Positions 17,538-24,953 of a DNA stretch of 64,000 nucleotides are shown here, piece after piece. The notes under the pieces are model-generated. The model saw nothing but the letters and a program-made list of their open reading frames with translations. It did no database searches and was not told the DNA's origin. This stretch comes from UBA1181 sp045600225 (GTDB lineage Bacteria; Bacteroidota; Bacteroidia; Bacteroidales; Paludibacteraceae), in assembly GCA_045600225.1 (NCBI GenBank), contig JAZRXL010000079.1:39580-103579 (forward strand), in the 5' to 3' direction. The translations under genes were made by a program, and so were the position numbers. The first letter of the stretch is position 1. Each line of letters begins with the position of its first letter.

Positions 17538-18986
17538 TTATTTTAGAAGTTTGTTGTTTACTTCATCTGCAATCTTTTTGCATTTCTCTGATGAAGGATT
17601 TACAAACTTGTCTTCTAAATCAGGAATCTTCAGCTTCATTCCTGGTTTTATATCACTTGGACTTGACAATACATCTGTATTAAAGAAGTATAGGTAACCC
17701 CAGTAGTTGTATACGCCTTTGTATATGTTTCTTGATATTTGAGCCAAGCGACTTCCTTCTGGTACAGTGTACTCTTCCTTGATGCCAACGGTTTTAGGGA
17801 AGTTTAATTCTGGATGGTTCTCATTCATGTAATTTACCAATCTGTCATCGAAAGAGTGGGTGGCTGCATTATAGGTAGCATTGTCTTCCTCCTCTTCGGC
17901 CTCTTGTTTGCTTGCTTGTTCCAATTCATTCATTACGATGCATTGATCAGTGTTCTCAAAGCAATCAATAGCAGGTTGTGGTTCCTCAATGAAGTCATCG
18001 TCCTCGCTCTTGGCTGGGGTAGCAGGTGCTTCTTTTACAGGAACCTCTTCCTTGACGGTTGGTGCCTCCTGTTTGTCCATCAAATATTTAACGGCAAATA
18101 GAATGCCCAATACGAGAAGTAAACCTAGTAATAACCAAAGCAACCATTTCTTGCTCTTTGGTTCCTCTTTGGCTTTTGCAGGTTGCTTTTTCTTTGGCTG
18201 TGGTGTTGAAGGAGCAACCTCTGTTTGTTGTGGTTTCTCTTCAACTTCGCTTTTCTCTGTAGAAGTTGCGATCTCTTCTTTTACTCCTTCTGTTGTTTCA
18301 GTTTCGCTTGAAACTTCATTTTGTGTAGAAGGTTGCTCTTCTGCAATTGTTTCTTGAACTGTGCTTTCTGTATTGGTCACATTGTTTTCCAATGAGTTTT
18401 CTGCAGATTGCACTTGCTCGTTTTCAATCTTGTCATTCATAATAGTTTCGTTTGTTGTTTCTTTAATAGTCTCCTTTTGAATAGGAGTCTTATCTTCTTT
18501 TTGTATCTCTTCCTGATACAAGGAGTCCGTAGTTGTTGCAACTTCAGCCACTTCTTGTATTGGTGTTTTTTCAATGTTTTGTTGAACGGATGCAGTAGGA
18601 ATGACCTCTTCCATAACCTCATCTTCGTCGAAGTTGTCATCAATATCTGGATCTACAGGTCCGTCATCTTTCAACACATAGGTCTCCAAATGTGCGTATG
18701 GTTTATTAATATCTTCCTTCAAATTCTTTTCTGGAGTGAAGGTGACTTTCTTATGAGCAGGAATAATCATCTCAGATCCGTCTTGAACATTGACGCTCTT
18801 TCTCTCTTCGATGGCAACAACCTTAAATGTACCTAGGTTTGGTATTTTGGCAATTCCATCTTTCATCAAAGCTTCTTCTGCAATCTCGAAAAGTGTACGC
18901 AAAAATGACTCTGTGAGTTTTTTAGTTGCTCCGGATTCATCTGCGATTTGACTTAAAATATCTTGTATACTTTTTTTCTCGTTCAT
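17538..18986 (-). CDS. HU-family domain, membrane helix and LysM fusion protein
   Basis: A 482-residue modular protein. Residues 1-95 form an HU/IHF-type DNA-binding domain (KIPNLGTFKVVAIEERKSVN). A Glu/Thr/Ser-rich linker (about 105-262) and a Lys-rich patch (PKKKQPAKAKEEPKSKK) precede one membrane helix at 281-303 (WLLWLLLGLLLVLGILFAVK). After a second acidic linker, residues 405-457 form a LysM domain (YTVPEGSRLAQISRNIYKGV to IKPGMKLKIPDL). The basic patch before the helix predicts HU inside and LysM outside, so the protein could tie DNA to peptidoglycan. The HU arm looks shortened, so DNA binding needs testing. It starts 14 nt after a stand-alone HU gene and lies upstream of moxR and the bat genes. 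Confidence 0.9.
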   Translation of the reverse strand: MNEKKSIQDILSQIADESGATKKLTESFLRTLFEIAEEALMKDGIAKIPNLGTFKVVAIEERKSVNVQDGSEMIIPAHKKVTFTPEKNLKEDINKPYAHLETYVLKDDGPVDPDIDDNFDEDEVMEEVIPTASVQQNIEKTPIQEVAEVATTTDSLYQEEIQKEDKTPIQKETIKETTNETIMNDKIENEQVQSAENSLENNVTNTESTVQETIAEEQPSTQNEVSSETETTEGVKEEIATSTEKSEVEEKPQQTEVAPSTPQPKKKQPAKAKEEPKSKKWLLWLLLGLLLVLGILFAVKYLMDKQEAPTVKEEVPVKEAPATPAKSEDDDFIEEPQPAIDCFENTDQCIVMNELEQASKQEAEEEEDNATYNAATHSFDDRLVNYMNENHPELNFPKTVGIKEEYTVPEGSRLAQISRNIYKGVYNYWGYLYFFNTDVLSSPSDIKPGMKLKIPDLEDKFVNPSSEKCKKIADEVNNKLLK

Positions 18987-19000
18987 AACACTTCACTGCT

Positions 19001-19285
19001 TTATTGGTTTAATTTGTCTTTGAGAATAGCACTTACTTTAAAAGCTAATGATTGCTTTGGAGGAGAAAGAAGTCTTTGCTTTGTTACTGGATTGATAGAG
19101 ATTCTCTCTTTCTTTCTCCTTGCTTCAAGGATACCAAAACTTGGAATAGAAACTGAATTCCCATTCAACAACTCTTCTTTTAGACAATCTACGAAAGAAG
19201 AGAACAAAGCATCTGTCGTTTCTGCATCGAGTTGTAGACGCTTTCTGATTTCTGATGTTATTTCTTTTGTGTTCAAGCCGTACAA
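19001..19285 (-). CDS. HU-family DNA-binding protein
   Basis: A 94-residue protein with the HU/IHF fold: N-terminal helices (TKEITSEIRKRLQLDAETTD, ALFSSFVDCLKEELLNGNS), the conserved turn VSIPSFGILEARRKKERISI and a C-terminal helix (SLAFKVSAILKDKLN). The arm segment NPVTKQRLLSPPKQS replaces the canonical RNPxTG, so it is a divergent HU member rather than the main chromosomal HU. It is followed after 14 nt by the HU-LysM fusion, so the two HU domains may form heterodimers. A weak promoter candidate lies just upstream at 19301-19332. Confidence 0.88.
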   Translation of the reverse strand: MYGLNTKEITSEIRKRLQLDAETTDALFSSFVDCLKEELLNGNSVSIPSFGILEARRKKERISINPVTKQRLLSPPKQSLAFKVSAILKDKLNQ

Positions 19286-19300
19286 TATTAAAAACCGCTA

Positions 19301-19332
19301 CGAATTTAGCAAAAATTTCGTAAAAATACAAG
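19301..19332 (-). promoter_or_regulatory. Possible promoter for the HU/HU-LysM/bat genes
   Basis: On the minus strand, CTTG (19332-19329), 20 nt, then TAAATTCG (19308-19301), each one mismatch from the Bacteroidota -33 (TTTG) and -7 (TAnnTTTG) elements. It ends about 15 nt before the HU start codon. Confidence 0.35.
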
Positions 19333-19367
19333 ATTTGAAAGAAACGGGAGATCCAATGATTCCTTCT

Positions 19368-20084
19368 TTATTCTTCATATTTGTTTTCTAATTCTCTTTT
19401 CTCTTCTCTGAAATTTTTAATTAAGCTCTCGTACTTCTCTTTGTAGTCGATTGCTTCATGTTTGACTTCTGAACCATCTGTAACATAAACATTACAAGTG
19501 GTTGTCATGTTACCCACAGTTGCTGTAACCACAACCTTTCCTTTTGATTTGCCTATGATCTTTCCTTCCTGTGTTACCTCAGCGATATTTGGATTGGTGG
19601 TGCTCCAAGAGACGGTTCTCTCTGTTGCATCCTCTGGGAATACGATGGCTGTTAGAAAATGACTGTCTCCAATTTTTAGGTACTCGTCTGTTTGGTCTAA
19701 TGTTATTCTTTCAACCTTTACAATGAAATTGTCTACTACAAACTCGCTATTTCCTCTCCATGGTAATGGATGTTTGTATTCGCGGTAGTTGAGGTCCACT
19801 TGACGTCCGCCCATGTTCATAAGCTTTTGTGCAATCTCTTCATTCTCAATAGAGAAGATGAATTCGTTTGATTGGATGGAACCGCTTGCTTGGGTACTTT
19901 TAAATCCACTTTGGATCATCTTTCCTTCGTAGGTCTTGAAAATATATCCTTTCTTTACTACATAGTTTAGTTCTCCACTTTTTACACCTTCTCCGAAAAC
20001 AAAATAATATCGGTAGTAACCAATGCCACCTAATACGAGAAATACTAGTAGTAGTGGAAGTAAAATAATCTTTATTATTTTCAT
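19368..20084 (-). CDS. Membrane-anchored protein with Ig-like (BIG2) domain
   Basis: A 238-residue protein with an N-terminal membrane helix (IIKIILLPLLLVFLVLGGIG). A domain of about 90 residues follows (GYIFKTYEGKMIQSGFKSTQ; NMGGRQVDLNYREYKHPLPW), a conserved unknown seen in Bacteroidales and often mislabelled 6-phosphogluconate dehydrogenase. Residues 125-205 form a BIG2-type Ig domain (RTVSWSTTNPNIAEVTQEGK, then KGKVVVTATVGNMTTTCNVY), and the C-terminal 30 residues are a charged helix. Topology suggests periplasmic exposure. Fusion of the unknown domain to BIG2 is the odd point. The candidate 36-aa peptide gene lies 20 nt upstream and may share its promoter. Function unknown. Confidence 0.82.
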   Translation of the reverse strand: MKIIKIILLPLLLVFLVLGGIGYYRYYFVFGEGVKSGELNYVVKKGYIFKTYEGKMIQSGFKSTQASGSIQSNEFIFSIENEEIAQKLMNMGGRQVDLNYREYKHPLPWRGNSEFVVDNFIVKVERITLDQTDEYLKIGDSHFLTAIVFPEDATERTVSWSTTNPNIAEVTQEGKIIGKSKGKVVVTATVGNMTTTCNVYVTDGSEVKHEAIDYKEKYESLIKNFREEKRELENKYEE

Positions 20085-20104
20085 TTTATTTTAAATTTAA
20101 ATTT

Positions 20105-20215
20105 TTAATGCTTTATCAGTTTATAACATACAGTCCTGTCGTCTGCATGGATTTCATATGCATATGAGAAGATACTCATCGATGCAAGTAATAATGGTAT
20201 TAGTTGTTTTTTCAT
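20105..20215 (-). CDS. Candidate 36-aa secreted peptide
   Basis: A short frame encoding a signal-peptide-like N-terminus (MKKQLIPLLLASMSIFSYA) and a 17-residue remainder (YEIHADDRTVCYKLIKH) with one cysteine. A -7 element (TAAATTTG, 20244-20237) lies about 22 nt upstream of the ATG, so a transcript would begin just before it. The next gene, the Ig-like membrane protein, starts 20 nt after its stop. It may be a real small secreted peptide, a leader of the next gene, or the decayed start of a longer secreted protein. Confidence 0.4.
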   Translation of the reverse strand: MKKQLIPLLLASMSIFSYAYEIHADDRTVCYKLIKH

Positions 20216-20236
20216 ATTCGTAATATTCTTTTCCTG

Positions 20237-20244
20237 CAAATTTA
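20237..20244 (-). promoter_or_regulatory. -7 promoter element TAAATTTG
   Basis: The minus strand reads TAAATTTGC, an exact match to TAnnTTTG, placed for a start about 15 nt before the 36-aa frame. No good -33 TTTG is seen. Confidence 0.5.
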
Positions 20245-20294
20245 ACGAATTTAATTAAGAGATTAGTATTCGAAATCGAGAAATAATATATTCC

Positions 20295-20570
20295 TTATTT
20301 TGAATTAGTTGACTGTTTTAGGTTCTGTTTGTTTTGAAAATTTCCGAAGTCAACATTCTCCTCTTCTTTAACTTTGGTTCTAATGCTGTCTATGGCGGTT
20401 GAGTCGCACACAATCAGGGCGCCTTTTACACTTTGAATCTTTTTGGGTTTTGGTTGAATGTTTGAATTTTCATTCACCTTTGTTTCTGTCAGGTTGGGTG
20501 CTGAGTGTAAGCTGGAAACAGCGATGATAGCTGCCCAAAGAAATATTATTTTTATCCAAATACTCTTCAT
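20295..20570 (-). CDS. Small envelope protein of unknown function
   Basis: A 91-residue protein with a clear N-terminal signal peptide (IKIIFLWAAIIAVSSLHSAP). The mature part is about 67 residues, polar and rich in Lys, Asn and Glu, with a possible beta hairpin around VKGALIVCDSTAIDSIRTKV and one cysteine. No domain is recognised. It follows the DUF3089 hydrolase gene by 26 nt and is the last gene of a leftward set that starts with the EEP-family gene. Coding status is supported by the signal peptide and the tight spacing; no function can be proposed. Confidence 0.65.
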   Translation of the reverse strand: MKSIWIKIIFLWAAIIAVSSLHSAPNLTETKVNENSNIQPKPKKIQSVKGALIVCDSTAIDSIRTKVKEEENVDFGNFQNKQNLKQSTNSK

Positions 20571-20596
20571 GATTCTATTTTGTATAGAGATTGTCT

Positions 20597-21508
20597 TTAT
20601 AATGATAAACCACTTCGTTTCCTCATGTTTTCTTTTATGTTCTCTGCATACAACCAGGTGTCTGCAAAATGCAAATTGCCCAGAGGAAAAGGCTCTTTGA
20701 TCTTTTCGTCGTAGCAGATGGCTGGATTTACATCCTTACATACCAATATGTGATCTTGAATTTGTACACTGGTGTAGTTAGGAGTCGTTTTGTATCCTTG
20801 TGTTTTTTTGTCGTAACGAATGACTCCTTTGTGCATCTCTGCGGGTGCTAGTGATTCATCTGTTTTCCAGTTGAGTGGATTGATGCATACTACACTGTTG
20901 GAGAGAAGGGGCGATTTTGCTTCCACGGAGGTGGCTGAATTGTAGGATATGATGACCCCCTTGTCTGTTTCTCCTGTCGCTGGTTTCAGCCTGTTGGGGA
21001 ATTTCTCCAAATCTTTCTCCGTAATTTCGAATCCCATAAGGTAGGCTGCTATCATTAGGTTAAATTGAGCATCTGTCATGCCGTGTTTTAATAGTTCCAA
21101 CAACATTTGGGTGCCTTGACTATGGCCTAACAAAATAAACCTCCTTCCTTTGTTGAATTCTCTCATATAGTATTGAAAGGCTCTTCTTACATCAGAAGCG
21201 GATAGTTTTGCTCTTTCATCTCGTTCCACTTTACTCATGGCAAATACCTTTGTGGTCATTTGCCTGTAATAAGGTGCATAGAAATTGAAATCTCCTGCGG
21301 CATAAACGAGTTTGTTGTAGGATTGCGTTTTCTTCGCTGCGTTGCGGACTTCAGGACGCTTAATGTCAGTGTAGGATGGCACATTCCCTTTGTTGCTTAA
21401 TGGTTCAGAGTTGATGGTAGGATATATGTAAAATATATCTATATCCTTGCCTTGGTTTTGTGTCGAAAATTCGAACCAATATTTTTCGTCTGAATATTTA
21501 GGTGTCAT
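20597..21508 (-). CDS. DUF3089 alpha/beta-hydrolase-like protein
   Basis: A 303-residue protein of the DUF3089 family, which has the alpha/beta-hydrolase fold. The nucleophile elbow is GHSQG, in RRFILLGHSQGTQMLLELLK, near residue 140. N-terminal family features include DIDIFYIYPTINSEPLSNKG and YAAGDFNFYAPYYRQMTTKV, and a conserved C-terminal His is probably in GNLHFADTWLYAENI. No signal peptide appears, although homologues are often exported or lipoproteins; no better upstream start is visible. It starts 47 nt after the EEP gene. The substrate is unknown; ester hydrolysis is inferred from the fold. Confidence 0.85.
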   Translation of the reverse strand: MTPKYSDEKYWFEFSTQNQGKDIDIFYIYPTINSEPLSNKGNVPSYTDIKRPEVRNAAKKTQSYNKLVYAAGDFNFYAPYYRQMTTKVFAMSKVERDERAKLSASDVRRAFQYYMREFNKGRRFILLGHSQGTQMLLELLKHGMTDAQFNLMIAAYLMGFEITEKDLEKFPNRLKPATGETDKGVIISYNSATSVEAKSPLLSNSVVCINPLNWKTDESLAPAEMHKGVIRYDKKTQGYKTTPNYTSVQIQDHILVCKDVNPAICYDEKIKEPFPLGNLHFADTWLYAENIKENMRKRSGLSL

Positions 21509-21555
21509 TGAATTCTTGTATAAAATTCGAAACTCTGCATGTTGAAAACTGCATT

Positions 21556-22485
21556 TTAATTTTCACTATCTCCCTTTTGTCTTAGATCGAAATTTGCAAT
21601 AACAGGGTAGTGGTCAGACAGTTCTGTTTTTATTACTTTTATTTTTTTGAGATCGAAATGGTTGTTGTAAAGTATATGGTCAATTCGTAGTCTCATCCAT
21701 CCCTCTTTGAAAGTGAAGCCCAATCCTAAACCTCCTTCCCACCAAGCATCTTTTAGACCTTCGCTTTGTAATATGTTTAACGGACGGGTTCCTCCCATGT
21801 CGTTCAAATCTCCCATGACGATGGTTGGCATCTCTGTTTCCCTTATATACTCAGTGATAAGAATTGCTTCGTTTTGTCTCTTCAAATTACCCTTCTTGTA
21901 TAATTTGAAATAGGCTGGGAGTGTCTTTAAATCGCTTTTCTGTTTTAATGTATATCGGTGCTTTGTGTCTTGGTTATTGGTGCTTGTCATGTGACTTCCT
22001 ATGATACGAATATTTTGATCTTGTATTTGTAAGATAAACTCATAGGACTGAGGAGTTAAAGTGTCACATCTTAGTTTTCTGTAACTTTTGATAGGGTATT
22101 GACTGTAAAGCACATCGCCAGATAACACGTTAGTCCATGTGTCTACTACATAAGGATAGTTTTCCCTTAGTACGGAATCTAAAGTGCGTGATTTTTTCAG
22201 GTAGAATTCGTTCATTAGGACAATGTTGGGCTTTTGCTCGACAATTAGTTTTGCAATGTCGGGTTGCCTCTCTTCGTAATCTTCCCCGGAGTCGTGAATG
22301 TTCCATGTGAGAACTCGCAACTCTCCATCTTCATAAAAAGGAGGATTAAGTGCTATAACCTGGTATCTGTGGTTGAGAAGGAAGAACACATATACTAGTA
22401 CAAAGAGGGGGAGTGCTACAAGCCATTTCCACAGGAGATGGCTCTTTTTTTGTTCTTTGCTTATGTTCTTTGCGTTAAAATCCAT
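21556..22485 (-). CDS. Endonuclease/exonuclease/phosphatase-family protein, membrane anchored
   Basis: A 309-residue EEP-fold protein. One N-terminal membrane helix (LWKWLVALPLFVLVYVFFLL) is followed by the catalytic domain: RVLTWNIHDSGEDYEERQPD (first Asn), IVLMNEFYLKKSRTLDSVLR (metal-binding Glu), IIGSHMTS, PTIVMGDLNDMGGTRPLN (Asp and Asn) and the terminal LSDHYPVIANF with the catalytic Asp-His. The active site looks intact and probably faces the periplasm. The frame can be opened at a TTG at 22539, but a TAAATTTG promoter element at 22519-22512 lies inside that extension, so the ATG at 22485 is preferred. Substrates in this family range from DNA to phospholipid and inositol phosphates. Confidence 0.88.
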   Translation of the reverse strand: MDFNAKNISKEQKKSHLLWKWLVALPLFVLVYVFFLLNHRYQVIALNPPFYEDGELRVLTWNIHDSGEDYEERQPDIAKLIVEQKPNIVLMNEFYLKKSRTLDSVLRENYPYVVDTWTNVLSGDVLYSQYPIKSYRKLRCDTLTPQSYEFILQIQDQNIRIIGSHMTSTNNQDTKHRYTLKQKSDLKTLPAYFKLYKKGNLKRQNEAILITEYIRETEMPTIVMGDLNDMGGTRPLNILQSEGLKDAWWEGGLGLGFTFKEGWMRLRIDHILYNNHFDLKKIKVIKTELSDHYPVIANFDLRQKGDSEN

Positions 22486-22511
22486 TGGTTCTGCTACGTT
22501 ACATACGTCCA

Positions 22512-22519
22512 CAAATTTA
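22512..22519 (-). promoter_or_regulatory. -7 promoter element for the EEP-DUF3089 operon
   Basis: TAAATTTG on the minus strand, with ATTG 18 nt upstream (22541-22538) as a near-consensus -33. It starts transcription about 20 nt before the ATG at 22485 and so decides the start codon. Confidence 0.55.
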
Positions 22520-22574
22520 CAAAAAATCTTTGGAATCAATGTGCCTTGTTGGTACTATTTACGCAATGGTGTTG

Positions 22575-22606
22575 TTTGTATGTTTTTCTACTTTTATGTA
22601 TTTTTG
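22575..22606 (+). promoter_or_regulatory. Promoter of the LtaS-like gene
   Basis: TTTG (22575-22578), 20 nt, TATTTTTG (22599-22606): both elements match the Bacteroidota consensus. The ATG follows 56 nt later. Confidence 0.7.
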
Positions 22607-22662
22607 CGTGATTTTTTAATCAATGTTAATTTGTTCCGTTAAGGAACTCAAACCTGAATGAT

Positions 22663-24726
22663 ATGGATAATAAATTAAAGGATTGGATAGGCCATTTTGC
22701 CCCTCGTTTTTACGCAATCTCTTTGGCGATTGGAGCTATAATCAGATTTACATTGTTGTTGTTGCCAATTACTGTCGTCGATTTTACATTCACTCAATAT
22801 TTGCGAATATTCTTTTTAGGTGCTTTGAACGATTTGGCTTTTGCAAGTATTGGTTTGGTTCCCGCCTTCTTGTTTTATTGTACATTGACAGATAAGAAAT
22901 ATGAGAAGCCTTTGGGTTATATTATAGAAGGTTTGCTCGCACTACTTACTTTTTATGTTGTTTTCTTCAACGACATTACTGATGAGTATGCAGGTGTGGT
23001 TCCTGCTATAGCCAATTCTTTATTGATTATAATTCTTCTCTGTTTTAGTCTTAAACTTTTTTTGCCGAAAGTTCGGGAGAAGTGGCGGTTGGGTGCAGTC
23101 TATACGGTTGTTTTCTTGTATGGAGTGTTTAATGTGTTGTTTGTGTTGATTGGAGAACCTGTCTTTTGGTTCGAGTTCGGTGTTCGATATAACTTCATAG
23201 CTGTAGATTATTTGATTTATACCAATGAGATTATAGGTAATATTGTAGAATCTTACCCTATGGTACCTCTTGTGATTGGTGTGTTGGTATTGTCTTCATT
23301 GTATACATGGGTGATTATGCGAGGATACCCAACCCGAAAGGCTTGTGTATTGGGGTGGAAGCGATTTGTGACTACTTTGGCTATCTTCTCTGTTGTTTTA
23401 TTTGGTAGTTTGAAATGGCTTCATTGGGGATATCAAAATCTTACGACCTCTAATGTCTTTTTGACGGAATTGCCGAAGAATGGATGTTGGAATTTCTTGG
23501 AGGCTTTTGTGAATAATGAACTTAATTTTTCGCAATTCTATACGATGATAGAAGAAGAGGAAGCTGAAGGCATGAAAAACAAACTATGTCACCAAGATTC
23601 AACCGGCGTTAATCACATTGTTTCGCAAGGAACTCCTGTGCGTAAAAATATTGTATTGATTACGGTAGAAAGTTTGAGCGCGAACTTTATGGAGGCATAT
23701 GGGGATAATGGTAAAATCACTCCAAATTTGGATGCTTTGGTAAATGAAAGCTTGGTGTTTGATAATCTTTTTGCAACAGGAAATAGGACAGTACGAGGAT
23801 TGGAAGCTGTTACATTGTCTTTGCCACCAAGTTCAGGAGAGAGTCTTGTGAAGCGAAATACGGAAAAGGATTTTTTCTCGACAGGTGGTGTTTTGCGTGA
23901 AATGGGTTATCATACATTCTATGTGTATGGAGGAGATGGCTATTTTGATAATATGGAGGCATTCTTTAGCAAGAATGGTTATGAGGTTCATGATAAGAAG
24001 ACTTATAAGCAAGATGAGATTGTTTTTGCAAATATCTGGGGCACTAGCGATGAAGATAGTTATAGGGAGGCTATTTCTCTATTTGATGCAGATTATTCAA
24101 AAGGGGTGCCATTCTTTGCTCATGTGATGACGATCAGTAATCACAGGCCTTTTACTTATCCAGAGGGTAGAATAGAGGTGGAAGGAGATCCTATGAGCCG
24201 AAGAGCTGCGGTTAAGTATTCGGATTATGCTATTGGCCAGTTTATTGAACAGGCAAAACAGAAGCCTTGGTTTAAAGAGACTGTTTTTGTGATCGTAGCA
24301 GATCATTGTGCTTCGAGCGCTGGAAAAACAAGCCTTCCTTTGGAATGTTATCATATTCCGGCTATGATCTATGCTCCTGGTTTCGTTGAGCCACAAAGAG
24401 TAGGGAAAGTTTGTTCTCAAATTGATTTGATGCCTACATTATTTGATATGTTGCATTTCTCTTACGATTCGAAGTTTTATGGACAAAATATCTTGTCTGA
24501 TTCATTTAGAGAAAGAGCTTTCATGGCTACTTACCAAGATTTGGGATACTATGCGGATGGAATACTTACGATCTTGTCTCCAGTAAAGGTGTTTAAGCAA
24601 TATAAGGTAACACAACATGACGGCTGGAACTACCAAGAAGATTTGATGGAAGACGTCTCTGCACAACAATTATCAGAGGCACAAGCATTGTATCAAGTAG
24701 CAAATGTGACTTATGCAGGGAAATAA
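22663..24726 (+). CDS. LtaS/MdoB-like sulfatase-fold phosphotransferase
   Basis: A 687-residue inner-membrane enzyme. The first 265 residues hold about six membrane helices (AISLAIGAIIRFTLLLLPIT; GYIIEGLLALLTFYVVFFND; PLVIGVLVLSSLYTWVIMRG). From about 325 follows an extracytoplasmic alkaline-phosphatase-fold domain of the lipoteichoic acid synthase type: metal-ligand Glu336 in LITVESLSANFM, Thr376 nucleophile in ATGNRTVRGLEA, and Asp547-His548 in VIVADHCASSAG. Known relatives transfer phosphoglycerol or phosphoethanolamine from lipid donors to glycans or lipid A; the acceptor here is unknown. Classical LTA is not expected in a Gram-negative cell, so glucan or lipid decoration is more likely. 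It is a single-gene unit with its own promoter and terminator. Confidence 0.9.
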   Translation: MDNKLKDWIGHFAPRFYAISLAIGAIIRFTLLLLPITVVDFTFTQYLRIFFLGALNDLAFASIGLVPAFLFYCTLTDKKYEKPLGYIIEGLLALLTFYVVFFNDITDEYAGVVPAIANSLLIIILLCFSLKLFLPKVREKWRLGAVYTVVFLYGVFNVLFVLIGEPVFWFEFGVRYNFIAVDYLIYTNEIIGNIVESYPMVPLVIGVLVLSSLYTWVIMRGYPTRKACVLGWKRFVTTLAIFSVVLFGSLKWLHWGYQNLTTSNVFLTELPKNGCWNFLEAFVNNELNFSQFYTMIEEEEAEGMKNKLCHQDSTGVNHIVSQGTPVRKNIVLITVESLSANFMEAYGDNGKITPNLDALVNESLVFDNLFATGNRTVRGLEAVTLSLPPSSGESLVKRNTEKDFFSTGGVLREMGYHTFYVYGGDGYFDNMEAFFSKNGYEVHDKKTYKQDEIVFANIWGTSDEDSYREAISLFDADYSKGVPFFAHVMTISNHRPFTYPEGRIEVEGDPMSRRAAVKYSDYAIGQFIEQAKQKPWFKETVFVIVADHCASSAGKTSLPLECYHIPAMIYAPGFVEPQRVGKVCSQIDLMPTLFDMLHFSYDSKFYGQNILSDSFRERAFMATYQDLGYYADGILTILSPVKVFKQYKVTQHDGWNYQEDLMEDVSAQQLSEAQALYQVANVTYAGK

Positions 24727-24727
24727 A

Positions 24728-24773
24728 AATACCCCTGCACATTGAATTCAATAGGACAATGTGTAGGGGTATT
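24728..24773 (+). terminator. Terminator of the LtaS-like gene
   Basis: A 17-bp stem with one G/T pair (24728-24744 with 24757-24773), loop of 12 nt, starting 2 nt after the stop codon. The T-run is short, and A residues on the left allow some leftward function. Confidence 0.8.
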
Positions 24774-24898
24774 CTATTTCGTTGCTTTATCTAAACAACA
24801 GGATTTGATGTTATGTCTGCTAGGACACTAACGGGCAGAAAATTCGAATATACATACTTCAAATGAGATGGGTTTGGGGTTGGCAAGTTGCCAAAAAA

Positions 24899-24934
24899 AA
24901 AGAGGGTATATCAAAATATGATAGAACCCTCTTT
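24899..24934 (-). terminator. Terminator of the oadGAB operon
   Basis: A 9-bp stem, AAAGAGGGT (24899-24907) with ACCCTCTTT (24926-24934), preceded on the plus strand by a run of A. The leftward transcript therefore ends in a U-run about 20 nt after oadB. Confidence 0.85.
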
Positions 24935-24953
24935 CCGTATTTATAGGTTTTTA

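Noticed and set aside
24728..24934. A small RNA gene between the LtaS-like gene and oadB
   Set aside because: The two hairpins are explained as terminators of the convergent genes, and no promoter element lies between them.
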